DNA of 64,000 bases from Allocatelliglobosispora scoriae. GTDB lineage: Bacteria; Actinomycetota; Actinomycetes; Mycobacteriales; Micromonosporaceae. The stretch covers positions 1 to 64,000 of the forward strand of contig NZ_JACHMN010000003.1 in NCBI RefSeq assembly GCF_014204945.1. The letters run 5' to 3'. The notes under the pieces were generated by a model. It saw nothing but the letters and a program-made list of their open reading frames with translations, made no database searches and was not told the origin of the DNA. Shown here one piece after another: positions 1-9,337 of the stretch (its first letter is position 1; each line of letters begins with the position of its first letter). Made by a program: the position numbers and the translations under genes.

Positions 1-137
1 CCGGGAGGCAATGAGCGGCGTAGCTACCTACTCGCCCTGACCTTCCCTCAGTCGGACGTTATGCCCAAATGCATGCGCAGGTCTGAGATCTTGGCTCAGC
101 GTGGCGCTCAGGGCATTTCAGGAGGAAGGAATATCAG

Positions 138-369
138 ATGACTACTCGAACCCGCTTGGTGGTGCCGCTGCGGTGGCGCCATTCGGCCCCGGCGCTACCT
201 GACGATTCCCGAGCTGTGCGAGGACCTCGACATCACACGATCCACGTACTACGACTGGCGCCGCACCGGGAAAGCGCCGCGCAGCCGGCGGCTGCCGAAC
301 GGATCGATCCGGATCGACCGCGATGTGTATGAGGCGTGGCTCGACACCCTGATCGAAGAGGACAATTAG
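138..369 (+). pseudogene. Excisionase-like HTH protein, frameshifted
   Basis: A very good ribosome binding site (AGGAGGAAGG, 120-129) precedes ATG 138, but that frame leaves the family after about 14 residues (MTTRTRLVVPLRWR). The recognisable excisionase/MerR-like winged-helix sequence (RYLTIPELCEDLDITRST, then a tail rich in Arg ending in EEDN) continues one frame over from about 190 and stops at TAG 367-369. That frame has a stop at 139-141 and no good start of its own, so one base must have been gained or lost between about 175 and 195. Small DNA-binding proteins of this kind normally sit directly upstream of actinobacterial tyrosine integrases, as here, and direct excision. Either a decayed gene or an assembly error; the next gene has a similar defect, which favours decay. 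Confidence 0.7.
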
Positions 370-1793
370 ATGGACACGACCTATGACGTTCGGCTCTACG
401 CCTGGACATCTACCAGGGCAAGCGTGTAACTACCTATTGGGTCGTGTGGCGCGTTGCGGGTCGCCGCTGGAAGGAGCCGTTCAGGGACGAGCCGATGGCA
501 ACCCGCTTCCTCGCCGACCTCACGTCGGCGGTCAGCCGAGGCGAGGCGTTCGATGTGGAGACAGGCCGCCCGGTCTCCATGGCACGCAAGGCCGTGTCTT
601 CGGTGACCTGGTATTCGGCGGCATGCACGTATGCCGACTCGAAGTGGCAGCGGTCGGCGGCGACGACCAGGCGCACACGTGCAGAGGCGCTGTCGGCGCT
701 GACCCTGGCGATGCTCGCCGACAGCCGGGGCCGGCCCGATGAGGCGATGCTGAGGCACACGCTTCAGCGATACGCGTTCAATCCCAGCAGGCGGCACCAC
801 CCCGACCGGCCCCCTGAGGTCGCTGCCGCTCTGGCGTGGCTAGAGACACACACGCGGAAGGTGTCAGCGCTGGCCAAGCCTGATGTGTTGCGCTCGGTCC
901 TGGACAGCCTGACGGTTCGGCTCGACGGCACGCCACGCGCGTCAAGCGTCGTCAGCAGATGGCGGAAGATCCTCAACGCATTCTTGGAGAACGCCGTGGA
1001 GCGCAAGCTGTTGCCAACCAACCCGCTGCCCGCGCTGAAGTGGAGCGTCCCGAAGACCTCACACACGGTTGACCGTCGATCGGTGGCGAACCCGCTGCAA
1101 GCTCGGACGCTGCTGGTTGGCGTCAGCCAGATTCAGCGGAGCGGGCCACGCCTGGTGGCGTTCTTCGCGTGCCTCTACTTCGCGGCACTACGGCCGGAGG
1201 AGGCCGCCAATCTGGCCAAGCACCATCTATCCCTACCGGCGGAGGGCTGGGGCGAATTGCACCTCTCGGGGGCCGCGCCTCATGCAGGCAAAGACTGGAC
1301 CGATACCGGTACTCACCGGGAGCGGCGGCAGCTCAAACAGCGGGCCGTCGGCGAGAGCCGCACGGTTCCGTGCCCCCCGGAGCTGACCGCCTACCTGCAC
1401 TGGCACATCGAGCAGTTCGGCACAGCACCCGACGGCCGACTGTTCCGGGGCGAGCGTAACGAGGACGAGCTGCCGAAAGGCACCGTGAACCGGTACTGGC
1501 GCCTTGCCCGCAAGGCGGTGCTGGCACCTGACGCGTACGCCTCGCCCTTAGCAGCGACGCCGTACGACTTACGGCACGCTGCCGTGTCGACGCAGCTCAA
1601 CGCGGGCGTACCAGCTACCGAGGTAGCAGAGGCCGCTGGCCACTCCGTGGAGGTGCTGCTGAAGATCTATGCGAAGTGCCTCGACGGTGGGGCCGCCAGC
1701 CGGCGCCGCCTGATGGACGGTGTTTACGGGGCCCCGAAAACTTCGGAACGTATTCGGAACAGCTTTCCGGGAATCGTCGCTTTCAACCCGTGA
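370..1793 (+). pseudogene. Tyrosine-recombinase integrase, N-terminal frameshift
   Basis: ATG 370 abuts the excisionase stop and encodes MDTTYDVRLYA, then runs to TAA at 427-429. One base near 399-402 is missing relative to the frame that continues DIYQGKRVTTYWVVWRVAG and stays open to 1793. Without the shift, translation could only start internally (GTG 444, 449 residues). Catalytic core: Arg I in FAALRPEEAANL (about residue 250 from 444), box II YDLRHAAVSTQL (about 373), then GHSVEVLLKIYAKCLD containing the His and the Tyr nucleophile (about 408). The first box-II position is Tyr rather than His, common in actinobacterial integrases. Location next to the 3' end of a tRNA gene fits site-specific integration into that tRNA. 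The catalytic half is intact, so partial function cannot be excluded. Confidence 0.8.
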
Positions 1794-1809
1794 CAGTCGG
1801 ACACATGTA

Positions 1810-1853
1810 CTAAGGCCCTGACCGCGTTCGCGCTGGTCAGGGCCTTAGTTTTT
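1810..1853 (+). terminator. Intrinsic terminator after integrase
   Basis: A perfect 14-bp stem (1810-1823 with 1835-1848), 11-nt loop, followed by five T (1849-1853). It closes the integrase unit and separates it from the convergent tRNA gene. Confidence 0.9.
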
Positions 1854-1876
1854 GCAGGTCATTGAGAGATTCCGGA

Positions 1877-1951
1877 TGGTGCCCCCGGCAGGATTCGAAC
1901 CTGCGCCCCCGCCTCCGGAGGGCGGTGCTCTATCCCCTGAGCTACGGGGGC
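1877..1951 (-). tRNA. tRNA-Arg, anticodon CCG, CCA encoded
   Basis: Read on the minus strand: acceptor GCCCCCG pairs with CGGGGGC, D stem GCTC/GAGC, anticodon stem CCGCC/GGCGG with loop CTCCGGA (anticodon CCG), four-base variable loop, T stem GCAGG/CCTGC with loop TTCGAAT. Discriminator A is followed by an encoded CCA (1877-1880). The 3' end points at the integrase gene 84 bp away, so the T-arm/acceptor segment is the probable attachment-site core. Confidence 0.95.
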
Positions 1952-2034
1952 TCAGCGACCACGAAAGATTAGCAGAGCGTCACCCCGGGCACGAACGGGA
2001 TACCCCCATCCGCTGCAAGATCGCGCACTATGCC

Positions 2035-2075
2035 GGAAACATGCCCTACCCGCGACCTGCGTAGGGCATGTTTCC
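2035..2075. repeat. Intergenic inverted repeat, 15-bp arms
   Basis: GGAAACATGCCCTAC (2035-2049) is perfectly repeated inverted at 2061-2075 with an 11-nt spacer. It lies between the tRNA promoter side and the 3' end of the DUF305 gene. No T-run follows on either strand, so it is not a typical intrinsic terminator. It shares the GTTTCC(C)GG / TAGGG words with the larger inverted repeat at 49.7-50.1 kb. Confidence 0.8.
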
Positions 2076-2143
2076 CGGAAGCAACGCGACCATGCGGCAA
2101 GCACGAGCACCTCGACCGTGCGGCGAGCACGGGCACAGCGCGA

Positions 2144-2794
2144 TCACGCCGCGCCGACATCCTTCAGCAGCTGCTGGATCACCGTGATCTCGCGCTGCTG
2201 CCCGGCCTTCATCGTGCCGGCCAGCCACGTCACCTCGGGGTCCGTCGAGCGCGACTGGATCCCCTCGACCATGTGGATCCCGCCGAGGTGGTGCTTCTGG
2301 ATCATTTTCAGGAAGAGCACGTCGACGTCACGACCGGTGGCGGCCCGCAGCTTGTCCATCTCGGCCTGCGAGGCCATCCCGGGCATCAGCCCGTCCTTCA
2401 TCGCCGAGGTGCCCTCGGGCATCCAGGACATCGGCGGCTGCTCCCCGGTCGGAAGCAGCCCCCACTCGCGCAGCCAGGCGGCCATCATGCCGACCTGCCC
2501 CTGCTGGGTCAGGGCGATGTCCTCGCCGAGCGTCCGCACATCCGGGTTGGTCGCGTGCTTCGCCGCGATCATCCCCATCTCCACGGCCTGCGCGTGGTGG
2601 GTCGACATGTCCCGGGCGAATCCGGCCTCCGGAGAGGAGTCCGAGGGCGTCGACACGGTGGCCACGGGAGTCACGTCGGGCGAGCTGGCGCGGCCGATGG
2701 CGTACCCACCCATGAGCACGATGATGAGACCGAGCGCGAGCCCCACGATGATCAACCACCGGGGAGCTCGCGCCCGTTCTTGAACTGATGTCAC
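2144..2794 (-). CDS. DUF305 family membrane-anchored protein
   Basis: 216 residues with a single N-terminal membrane segment (about 13-33) and an extracytoplasmic DUF305 four-helix domain. The two family signature stretches are visible: STHHAQAVEMGMIAAKH and MIQKHHLGGIHMVEG, each with a His-His pair and neighbouring Met residues, a composition suited to binding a soft metal such as copper (inference from residues only). Start GTG 2794 overlaps the upstream DUF3105 stop by one base (TAGTG), so the two are probably translationally coupled. Function of DUF305 proteins is not firmly known. Confidence 0.85.
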   Translation of the reverse strand: MTSVQERARAPRWLIIVGLALGLIIVLMGGYAIGRASSPDVTPVATVSTPSDSSPEAGFARDMSTHHAQAVEMGMIAAKHATNPDVRTLGEDIALTQQGQVGMMAAWLREWGLLPTGEQPPMSWMPEGTSAMKDGLMPGMASQAEMDKLRAATGRDVDVLFLKMIQKHHLGGIHMVEGIQSRSTDPEVTWLAGTMKAGQQREITVIQQLLKDVGAA

Positions 2795-3633
2795 TAGTTG
2801 CCCAGGTTCCTCGGGGTCGTGCCGGTCACGTTGACGCCGCCGGAGCAGACCGCGCCGGCCTCCTGCGTGGCGTTGAGGCGCAGCGCGCGGATGAACGGGT
2901 CGATCCGCGGGTCGTTGGCGTTGTCGACCTTGAGCTGGTAGCCCCAGGCCTGCAGCGTGATCGGCTTGTCCAGGCCCTCGTAGGGGCTCATCATCGTGAA
3001 CTCGCGGCCCTTGACCCGGTCTTCCAGCAGCTTCTTCTGGTCGGCGGGGAGCGACGGGTTGTAGGTGATCCAGACCGCGCCGTGCTCGAGGCTGTGCACC
3101 GCGTGCTCGTTGGCGATGGGCGCGTCGTAGACGTTGCCCATGCAGTTCTGCCAGGTCGGGTTGTGGTCGCCGCCCACGGGCGGGGTGGTCTGGAAGGTCA
3201 GCACACCCTGCTTGTGGGTGGCGGTGAGCCAGGCCGGCTTCTGGGCGACGTAGTTCACGATGCCCTCGATCTTGGCGGCGCGCTCGGCGAACGGGGTCTT
3301 GTTCTCCTCCGCCTCGAGCTTCGCCTCGGCCTCCTGCTTCGCCTTGGCGTCCGAGGTGGCGTTCATGTCCTTAATGATATAGAACGCACCGACTCCGACG
3401 ATGGCGAGTGCGAGGACGACCACACCGATGACCATGCCGAGCGGGCCCATGCCGGAGCCCTGGTTGACCTTCATGGATGGGGCCGGCTTCTTGCCCTTAC
3501 CGCCGCCGGCCGGCTTGCCGGCGCCGGGCTTACCCGCGCCTGCCTTGCCCTCACCGGGCTTGGCGGTCGCGGTACGTCCGGTGGTGACGACGTTCGGACG
3601 GCGCTCCTGGCCGTCGGAGGAGCTCAAGCTCAT
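2794..3633 (-). CDS. DUF3105 family membrane-anchored protein
   Basis: 279 residues: a low-complexity Lys/Gly/Pro-rich cytosolic N-terminus (about 20-55), one membrane segment (about 65-90), a charged helical linker rich in Ala/Glu/Lys, and an extracytoplasmic C-terminal DUF3105 domain. The domain shows the family features GGDHNPTWQNCMGNVYD and NEHAVHSLEHGAVWITY (clustered His residues) and a second Cys near the end (GAVCSGG). First gene of a two-gene unit with DUF305; the same pairing is frequent in actinobacteria. Divergent from argS with 93 bp between starts. Biochemical role unknown. Confidence 0.85.
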   Translation of the reverse strand: MSLSSSDGQERRPNVVTTGRTATAKPGEGKAGAGKPGAGKPAGGGKGKKPAPSMKVNQGSGMGPLGMVIGVVVLALAIVGVGAFYIIKDMNATSDAKAKQEAEAKLEAEENKTPFAERAAKIEGIVNYVAQKPAWLTATHKQGVLTFQTTPPVGGDHNPTWQNCMGNVYDAPIANEHAVHSLEHGAVWITYNPSLPADQKKLLEDRVKGREFTMMSPYEGLDKPITLQAWGYQLKVDNANDPRIDPFIRALRLNATQEAGAVCSGGVNVTGTTPRNLGN

Positions 3634-3714
3634 GGGGTGCCTCGGGGTGTCGAAGGGGCGTGCACATGGGCGCGAGGGAGCGCGCCCGTGTCAAGGCCGA
3701 CATTCTAGCGCGAT

Positions 3715-3720
3715 TAGCAT
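3715..3720 (+). promoter_or_regulatory. Leaderless -10 (TAGCAT) of argS
   Basis: TAGCAT ends six bases before the GTG start at 3727, leaving no room for a Shine-Dalgarno sequence. Same architecture as thrB, nucS and meaA in this window. Confidence 0.55.
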
Positions 3721-3726
3721 GGAGCA

Positions 3727-5385
3727 GTGACTCCCGAAAATCTCGCCGATCTCGTTCTCGCCGCAGCCCGCACCGTTTTCGACGTGCGCGGCCTCGACCA
3801 CTCGGTCCTGCCCGAGGCGACGACGGTCGAGCGACCCCGCAATCCGGAGCATGGTGACTACGCGTCGAATATCGCGATGCAGGTCGCGAAGCGGGCGGGC
3901 GTCAACCCCCGTGAGCTGGCCCAGGCCATCGCCGACCAGCTCAGCGCCGCCGACGGCGTCGCGGCCGTCGAGGTCGCCGGTCCGGGCTTCCTCAATGTCC
4001 GTCTCGACGCGGGCACCGCGGGGCGTCTGGCCGAGTCGGTGGTCCTGGCATCCGGTGGGTACGGGCACAGCAAGGCCCTCGCCGGCGAGCGCCTCAACCT
4101 GGAGTTCGTCTCGGCGAACCCGACCGGCCCGATCCACCTCGGCGGCGTGCGCTGGGCCGCCGTCGGCGACGCGCTGGCGAGGCTGCTGCGCGCGACCGGT
4201 GCCGAGGTGACGACGGAGTACTACTTCAACGACGCCGGCGCCCAGATCGACCGGTTCGCGATGTCGCTGCTCGCCTCCGCGAAGGGTGAACCCACTCCCG
4301 AGGACGGCTACGGAGGCGAGTACATCTCCGACATCGCCTCGACCGTGGTGGCGAAGCGCCCCGACGTGCTCGACGCCCCGGATCCGCAGGAGGTCTTCCG
4401 GGTCGAGGGCATCGAGCTGATGTTCGCCCAGATCAAGGAGTCGCTCGCCGAGTTCGGCACCCACTTCGACGTCTTCTTCAACGAGAAGGACCTGCATGAC
4501 CGGGGCGAGCTCCAGCACGCCCTGACGAAGCTGCGTGAGCAGGGCCACACGTTCGAGGCCGACGGTGCCACCTGGCTGCGGACGACCGACTTCGGCGACG
4601 ACAAGGACCGGGTGATCGTCCGCAGCAACGGCGTCTTCACCTACTTCGCCGCCGACTGCGCCTACTACCTGGACAAGCGGGAGCGGGGCTTCGACCGGGT
4701 GATCATCATGCTCGGTGCCGACCACCACGGGTATGTCGGCCGCATGCGGGCCATGTCGGCCTGCTTCGGCGACGACCCGGACCGCAACCTGGAGATCCTG
4801 ATCGGCCAGATGGTCAACCTGGTCCGCGACGGCGCCCCGGTACGCATGTCGAAGCGGGCCGGCACGGTTGTGTCGATGGAGGACCTGGTCGAGGCGATCG
4901 GCATCGACGCCTCCCGGTACGCCCTGGCCCGCTACAGCAGCGACTCCCCGATCGACATCGATGTCGAGCTGTGGACTCGGGCGACCAGGGAGAACCCGGT
5001 CTACTACGTGCAGTATGTAGCCGCCCGCACCGCCGGCGTCTCCCGCAACGCCGCCGATGTCGGCCTCACCCGCGACACGTTCCCCTTCGACCCGGCGCTG
5101 CTCGATCACCCGATGGAGCTGGAGCTGCTCAAGGCGCTCGCCGGGTTCCCGGCCGTGGTGCGGTCGGCGGCCGAGCGGCGCGAACCCCACAAGATCTCGC
5201 ACTACCTGGAGGAGGTGGTCGCGCAGGCGTTCCACCGCTTCTATGACAGCTGCCGGGTCCTGCCCATGGGCGACGAGGAGATCTCGGCGCTGCACGTGGC
5301 TCGACTCTGGCTCAACGACGCCACCCGCCAGGTCATCGTCAACGGCCTGACCCTGCTCGGCGTCTCCGCCCCGGAGAGGATGTAA
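3727..5385 (+). CDS. argS: Arginyl-tRNA synthetase
   Basis: 552 residues, class I synthetase charging tRNA-Arg. N-terminal Add1 domain (1-90, with HGDYASN), HIGH-type signature as PIHLGG (His137), KMSKS-equivalent MSKRAG (374-379), and the C-terminal DALR anticodon-binding domain (about 430-552). The start is GTG 3727, chosen because a -10 hexamer lies immediately upstream and the N-terminus matches the family. First gene of an argS-lysA-hom unit: lysA begins one base after the argS stop, the arrangement known from many actinobacteria. Confidence 0.97.
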   Translation: MTPENLADLVLAAARTVFDVRGLDHSVLPEATTVERPRNPEHGDYASNIAMQVAKRAGVNPRELAQAIADQLSAADGVAAVEVAGPGFLNVRLDAGTAGRLAESVVLASGGYGHSKALAGERLNLEFVSANPTGPIHLGGVRWAAVGDALARLLRATGAEVTTEYYFNDAGAQIDRFAMSLLASAKGEPTPEDGYGGEYISDIASTVVAKRPDVLDAPDPQEVFRVEGIELMFAQIKESLAEFGTHFDVFFNEKDLHDRGELQHALTKLREQGHTFEADGATWLRTTDFGDDKDRVIVRSNGVFTYFAADCAYYLDKRERGFDRVIIMLGADHHGYVGRMRAMSACFGDDPDRNLEILIGQMVNLVRDGAPVRMSKRAGTVVSMEDLVEAIGIDASRYALARYSSDSPIDIDVELWTRATRENPVYYVQYVAARTAGVSRNAADVGLTRDTFPFDPALLDHPMELELLKALAGFPAVVRSAAERREPHKISHYLEEVVAQAFHRFYDSCRVLPMGDEEISALHVARLWLNDATRQVIVNGLTLLGVSAPERM

Positions 5386-5386
5386 G

Positions 5387-6778
5387 TTGCGCGCTCACGA
5401 AGCTGGTGCACTGCACGGCGACATCGGCCACACCGGCCCGCACTGGCTGCGCGAACCCGCAGACGTCAACGCCCTGATGGAACCGCTGTGGCCCGCCACG
5501 GTGCACCGCAGCGACGACGGTGCCCTGCGGGTCGGCGGGATCTCCGTGACCGCTTTGGCGGAAGAGTTCGGCACCCCGGCGTACGTGCTGGATGAGGAGG
5601 ATTTCCGCGCGCGCTGCCGGACCTTCCTCGCGGCCTTCGGCGCGGTCGGCGCCGATGTCTATTACGCCGGTAAGGCGTTCCTCTGCAAGGCCGTGGTGCG
5701 CATCCTCATCGAGGAGGGGCTGCACCTCGATGTCTGCTCCGGTGGCGAGCTGGCGACGGCGCTGGCGGCGGGCATGGACCCGGCCCGGATCGGCCTGCAC
5801 GGCAACAACAAGTCGCTCGCCGAGCTGACCCGGGCCGTGGACGCGGGCGTCGGCCGCATCATCGTCGACTCCCACGACGAGATCGACCGGCTCACCGAAC
5901 TCGCCCGCGAGCGGGGTGTCCGGCCGCGGGTCATGGTGCGGGTCACCGTCGGGGTCGAGGCGCACACGCACGAGTTCATCGCCACCGCTCACGAGGACCA
6001 GAAGTTCGGCTTCTCGCTCGCGGGCGGGGAGGCGTTCCGGGCGGCGAGCCGCATCCTCGCCGACGACGTGCTGGAGCTGCGCGGCCTGCACACCCACATC
6101 GGCTCGCAGATCTTCGACACGACCGGCTTCGAGGTGAGCGCGCGGCGCATCCTCAGCCTGCACGGTCGGATCCGCAACGAGCTCGGCGTCGCGCTGCCCG
6201 AGCTCGATCTGGGCGGCGGCTTCGGCATCGCCTACACCTCCCAGGACGACCCCGCGCACCCCGACGACCTCGCCGGGCCGATGTCGAAGATCGTCCAGGA
6301 CGAGTGCGCCGCGCTGAGCGTCGCCGTGCCGCACCTCTCGGTGGAGCCGGGCCGGGCGATCGCGGGTCCCGCCGCCTTCACCCTCTACGAGGTCGGCACG
6401 GTGAAGGAGCTCGTCGGGCTGCGTACCTATGTGAGCGTGGACGGCGGGATGAGCGACAACATCCGCACCGCGCTCTACGACGCGTCCTACTCCGCGACCG
6501 TGGCGTCACGTGCGTCACAGGCAGGTCCGATACTTGCCCGCGTGGTGGGAAAACATTGTGAGTCCGGGGACGTGGTGGTGAAGGATGAATTCCTGCCTGC
6601 CGACATTCGGCCCGGAGATCTTCTTGCGGTGCCGGGGACCGGTGCCTACTGCAGGAGCATGGCGAGCAACTACAACCACGTCCCGCGGCCACCAGTGATC
6701 GCGGTACGTGACGGCCAGGCTCGGGTGATCGTCAAGCGGGAGACCGAGGACGATCTGCTCGCCCTGGACGTGGGCTGA
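5387..6778 (+). CDS. lysA: Diaminopimelate decarboxylase
   Basis: 463 residues. PLP-dependent fold III decarboxylase converting meso-diaminopimelate to L-lysine, the last lysine step. PLP lysine K96 in YYAGKAF, glycine-rich phosphate loop LGGGFGI, EPGRAIAG, and catalytic Cys in the CESGDVV motif of the C-terminal domain, which ends with the typical GAYCRSMASNYN. Start TTG 5387 lies one base after the argS stop and has GGAGAGG (5372-5380 region) in position; TTG is unusual but no better in-frame codon exists nearby. The N-terminal ~30 residues (GALHGDIGH) resemble other actinobacterial LysA extensions. Confidence 0.96.
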   Translation: MRAHEAGALHGDIGHTGPHWLREPADVNALMEPLWPATVHRSDDGALRVGGISVTALAEEFGTPAYVLDEEDFRARCRTFLAAFGAVGADVYYAGKAFLCKAVVRILIEEGLHLDVCSGGELATALAAGMDPARIGLHGNNKSLAELTRAVDAGVGRIIVDSHDEIDRLTELARERGVRPRVMVRVTVGVEAHTHEFIATAHEDQKFGFSLAGGEAFRAASRILADDVLELRGLHTHIGSQIFDTTGFEVSARRILSLHGRIRNELGVALPELDLGGGFGIAYTSQDDPAHPDDLAGPMSKIVQDECAALSVAVPHLSVEPGRAIAGPAAFTLYEVGTVKELVGLRTYVSVDGGMSDNIRTALYDASYSATVASRASQAGPILARVVGKHCESGDVVVKDEFLPADIRPGDLLAVPGTGAYCRSMASNYNHVPRPPVIAVRDGQARVIVKRETEDDLLALDVG

Positions 6779-6793
6779 ATGGGGACGTTGGAG

Positions 6794-8083
6794 ATGGCTG
6801 ATCCGGTCAAGGTGGCGCTGCTGGGATGCGGTTCCGTCGGTGCCGAAGTGGTGCGGTTGCTGCATGAGCAGTCGTCCGATCTGACGGCCCGGATCGGAGC
6901 GCCGATCGAGCTGGTCGGCATCGCGGTCCGGCGGGCCGGGCGCGACCGGGGCACGCTCCCCGTCGACCCGTCGATCTTCACGACGGACGCGCTCGGGCTG
7001 GTCAAGCGCGATGATGTCGATGTCGTGATCGAGGTGGTCGGCGGCATCGAGCCCGCCCGGACCTGGCTCGTCGAGGCGCTGCGCGCGGGCAAGAGCGTCG
7101 TCACCGCCAACAAGGCGCTGCTCGCCGAGGACGGCGCCTCGCTGCACGACGCGGCGGTCGAGGGCGGCGCCGACCTCTACTACGAGGCGGCCGTGGCGGG
7201 CGCGATCCCGCTGCTCCGCCCGCTGCGCGAGTCCCTGCACGGCGACAAGATCACCCGAGTGACGGGGATCGTCAACGGCACCACCAACTTCATCCTCTCC
7301 GCCATGGACGCCAAGGGCTCCGGCTTCAGCGAGGCGCTGGAGGAGGCGACGGCCCTCGGTTATGCCGAGGCCGACCCGACCGCCGACGTGGAGGGCTTCG
7401 ACGCCGCGGCCAAGGCGGCGATCCTGGCGTCGCTCGCCTTCCATACGCGGGTGGGCGCGGAGAACGTCTATCGCGAGGGCATCACCGAGGTGAGCGCCGC
7501 CGACGTGGCGTCGGCCAAGGCGATGGGCTGCACGATCAAGCTGCTCTGCATCGCCACCCGCACCGTGGACGGCGGCATCAGCGTCCGGGTGCACCCGGCG
7601 ATGATCCCGAGGACCCACCCGCTGGCCGGGGTCAACGACGCGTTCAACGCGGTCTTCGTCGAGGCCGAAGCGGCTGGTCAGCTCATGTTCTACGGCCGCG
7701 GCGCCGGTGGTGCCCCGACCGCGAGCGCCGTCCTCGGTGACCTGGTCGCCGTGGCCCGCAACCGCCTCTCCGGCAGCCGTGCAGCCTCCGAGTCCTCCTA
7801 CGCCAGCCTGCCGTGCCGGCCGATGGGGGAGGTGCGCACCCGCTACCACATCTCGCTCGACGTGGCCGATCGCGCCGGTGTGCTCGCCGCCGTCGCCGGG
7901 GTCTTCGCCAAGCACGATGTCTCGATCGCGACCGTCAACCAGTCGGGTCGGGGCGACAAGGCGCTGCTCGTCATCGTCACCCACTCGGCACCTGACGCCG
8001 CACTGGCGCAAACGGTGTCCGATCTGCGGAGCCTCGATTTCGTCAAGTCCATCACCAGCGTCCTGCGGGTCGAGGGGGAGTAA
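6794..8083 (+). CDS. hom: Homoserine dehydrogenase
   Basis: 429 residues. NAD(P)-dependent reduction of aspartate semialdehyde to homoserine. N-terminal Rossmann fold starts VALLGCGSVGAEVV; catalytic-domain signature around GIVNGTTNFIL and the EGFDAAAKAAILASLAF stretch; C-terminal ACT domain (RAGVLAAVAGVFAKHDVSI) implies allosteric control, known in actinobacteria to be by threonine. The ATG at 6794 has GGGGA eight bases upstream; an ATG at 6779 immediately after the lysA stop is in frame and would add five residues. Third gene of the argS-lysA-hom unit. Confidence 0.96.
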   Translation: MADPVKVALLGCGSVGAEVVRLLHEQSSDLTARIGAPIELVGIAVRRAGRDRGTLPVDPSIFTTDALGLVKRDDVDVVIEVVGGIEPARTWLVEALRAGKSVVTANKALLAEDGASLHDAAVEGGADLYYEAAVAGAIPLLRPLRESLHGDKITRVTGIVNGTTNFILSAMDAKGSGFSEALEEATALGYAEADPTADVEGFDAAAKAAILASLAFHTRVGAENVYREGITEVSAADVASAKAMGCTIKLLCIATRTVDGGISVRVHPAMIPRTHPLAGVNDAFNAVFVEAEAAGQLMFYGRGAGGAPTASAVLGDLVAVARNRLSGSRAASESSYASLPCRPMGEVRTRYHISLDVADRAGVLAAVAGVFAKHDVSIATVNQSGRGDKALLVIVTHSAPDAALAQTVSDLRSLDFVKSITSVLRVEGE

Positions 8084-8125
8084 CCGGCCGGCGGGTGGCC
8101 GCCCGGTCACTGGCCGAGATCGCCG

Positions 8126-8142
8126 CAACTCTTCAAGAGTTG
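8126..8142. repeat. CAACTCTTSAAGAGTTG element, copy 1
   Basis: Palindrome with flank GATCGCCG on the left and GGTCC on the right (reverse orientation relative to the consensus ACC-palindrome-CGGCGATC). It sits in the 177-bp gap between hom and thrC, which otherwise holds only the thrC ribosome site. Confidence 0.9.
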
Positions 8143-8260
8143 GTCCTTCGGGCGGCCCCGCCATCGTCGGCGCGTCGGCCGTCCCGGAAGATGGAACCGC
8201 GTTGTTCTTCCGGTCCTGGCAGGGCAAGGTAGCCGGTGACCCTGCGTAAGGAGGCCCAGT

Positions 8261-9310
8261 ATGTGGCGTGGATTGATCGAGGCATACCGGGATCGGCTGC
8301 CGGTCTCCGCCAGCACGCCGGTCGTCACGCTGCATGAGGGCAACACGCCGCTCGTGCCCGCGCCGGTGCTCTCGGCGCGCACGGGCTGCGATGTCTACCT
8401 CAAGGTCGAGGGCGCCAACCCGACCGGTTCCTTCAAGGACCGGGGCATGACGATGGCCGTCTCCAAGGCGGTCGAGCACGGTGCCAAGGCGATCATCTGC
8501 GCCTCGACGGGCAACACGAGTGCGAGTGCGGCTGCCTACGCGGCCCGCGCCGGGATCACCTGTGCGGTGCTCGTACCCCAGGGAAAGATCGCCCTTGGCA
8601 AGCTCGGCCAGGCGCTCGTGCACGGCGCCAAGCTGCTCCAGGTCAACGGCAACTTCGACGACTGCCTGGGGCTCGCCAGCAAGCTCTCGATCGACTTCCC
8701 GGTCGCCCTGGTCAACTCGGTCAACCCCGACCGGCTGGAGGGGCAGAAGACCGCCGCCTTCGAGATCGTCGAGGCGCTCGGCGACGCACCCGACATCCAC
8801 TGCCTGCCGGTGGGCAACGCGGGCAACATCACGGCCTACTGGATGGGTTACCGCGAGGACCACGAGGCGGGCAACTCCACGAAGCGGCCGCGCATGTTCG
8901 GCTTCCAGGCCGCCGGTGCCGCGCCCTTGGTGGGCGGGCAGGTCGTCACGGCGCCGTCGACGATCGCGACCGCGATCCGGATCGGCAACCCGGCGAGTTG
9001 GACGCAGGCGATCGACGCCCGCGACGCCTCCGGCGGCCTCATCGACTCGGTCACCGACCGGCAGATCCTCGCCGCCTATAAGCTCCTCGCCCGCGAGGTC
9101 GGCGTCTTCGTCGAGCTCGGCAGCGCGGCGAGCGTCGCCGGGCTGCTGCAGTCCGCGGAGCAGGGCCTGCTGCCCGCCGGGTCGCAGATCGTCTGCACGG
9201 TCACCGGCCACGGCCTCAAGGACCCGGAGTGGGCGATCTCCACCGCGCCCGTGCCGACCACGATCGAGCTCGATGTCATGACCGCTGCCCGCGCGCTGGA
9301 TCTGGCCTGA
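8261..9310 (+). CDS. thrC: Threonine synthase
   Basis: 349 residues. PLP-dependent conversion of O-phosphohomoserine to L-threonine. PLP lysine K59 in GSFKDRGM, substrate-phosphate site [20 protein letters not shown], and cofactor loop PVGNAGN. Short actinobacterial/archaeal type rather than the long E. coli type. Start ATG 8261 has a strong AAGGAGG site ending about eight bases upstream. Separated from hom by 177 bp carrying a palindromic element, and from its usual partner thrB by four unrelated genes. Confidence 0.97.
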   Translation: MWRGLIEAYRDRLPVSASTPVVTLHEGNTPLVPAPVLSARTGCDVYLKVEGANPTGSFKDRGMTMAVSKAVEHGAKAIICASTGNTSASAAAYAARAGITCAVLVPQGKIALGKLGQALVHGAKLLQVNGNFDDCLGLASKLSIDFPVALVNSVNPDRLEGQKTAAFEIVEALGDAPDIHCLPVGNAGNITAYWMGYREDHEAGNSTKRPRMFGFQAAGAAPLVGGQVVTAPSTIATAIRIGNPASWTQAIDARDASGGLIDSVTDRQILAAYKLLAREVGVFVELGSAASVAGLLQSAEQGLLPAGSQIVCTVTGHGLKDPEWAISTAPVPTTIELDVMTAARALDLA

Positions 9311-9324
9311 TTATTAACAGGGTG

Positions 9325-9330
9325 TAAAGT
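9325..9330 (+). promoter_or_regulatory. Leaderless -10 (TAAAGT) of MFS gene
   Basis: TAAAGT ends seven bases before GTG 9338. No Shine-Dalgarno sequence is present between them. Confidence 0.45.
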
Positions 9331-9337
9331 CCGCTGA

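Noticed and set aside
770-800. Sequence TTCAATCCCAGCAGGC...CACCA inside the integrase resembling a tRNA 3' end
   Set aside because: No acceptor, D or anticodon arms around it, and it is in the integrase reading frame.
1852-2064. Open frame starting MQVIERFRMVPPAGFEPAP
   Set aside because: It reads through the complement of tRNA-Arg, a classic false ORF.
6515-9211. 898-codon minus-strand open frame opposite lysA/hom/thrC
   Set aside because: GC-rich shadow; all conserved motifs are on the plus strand.
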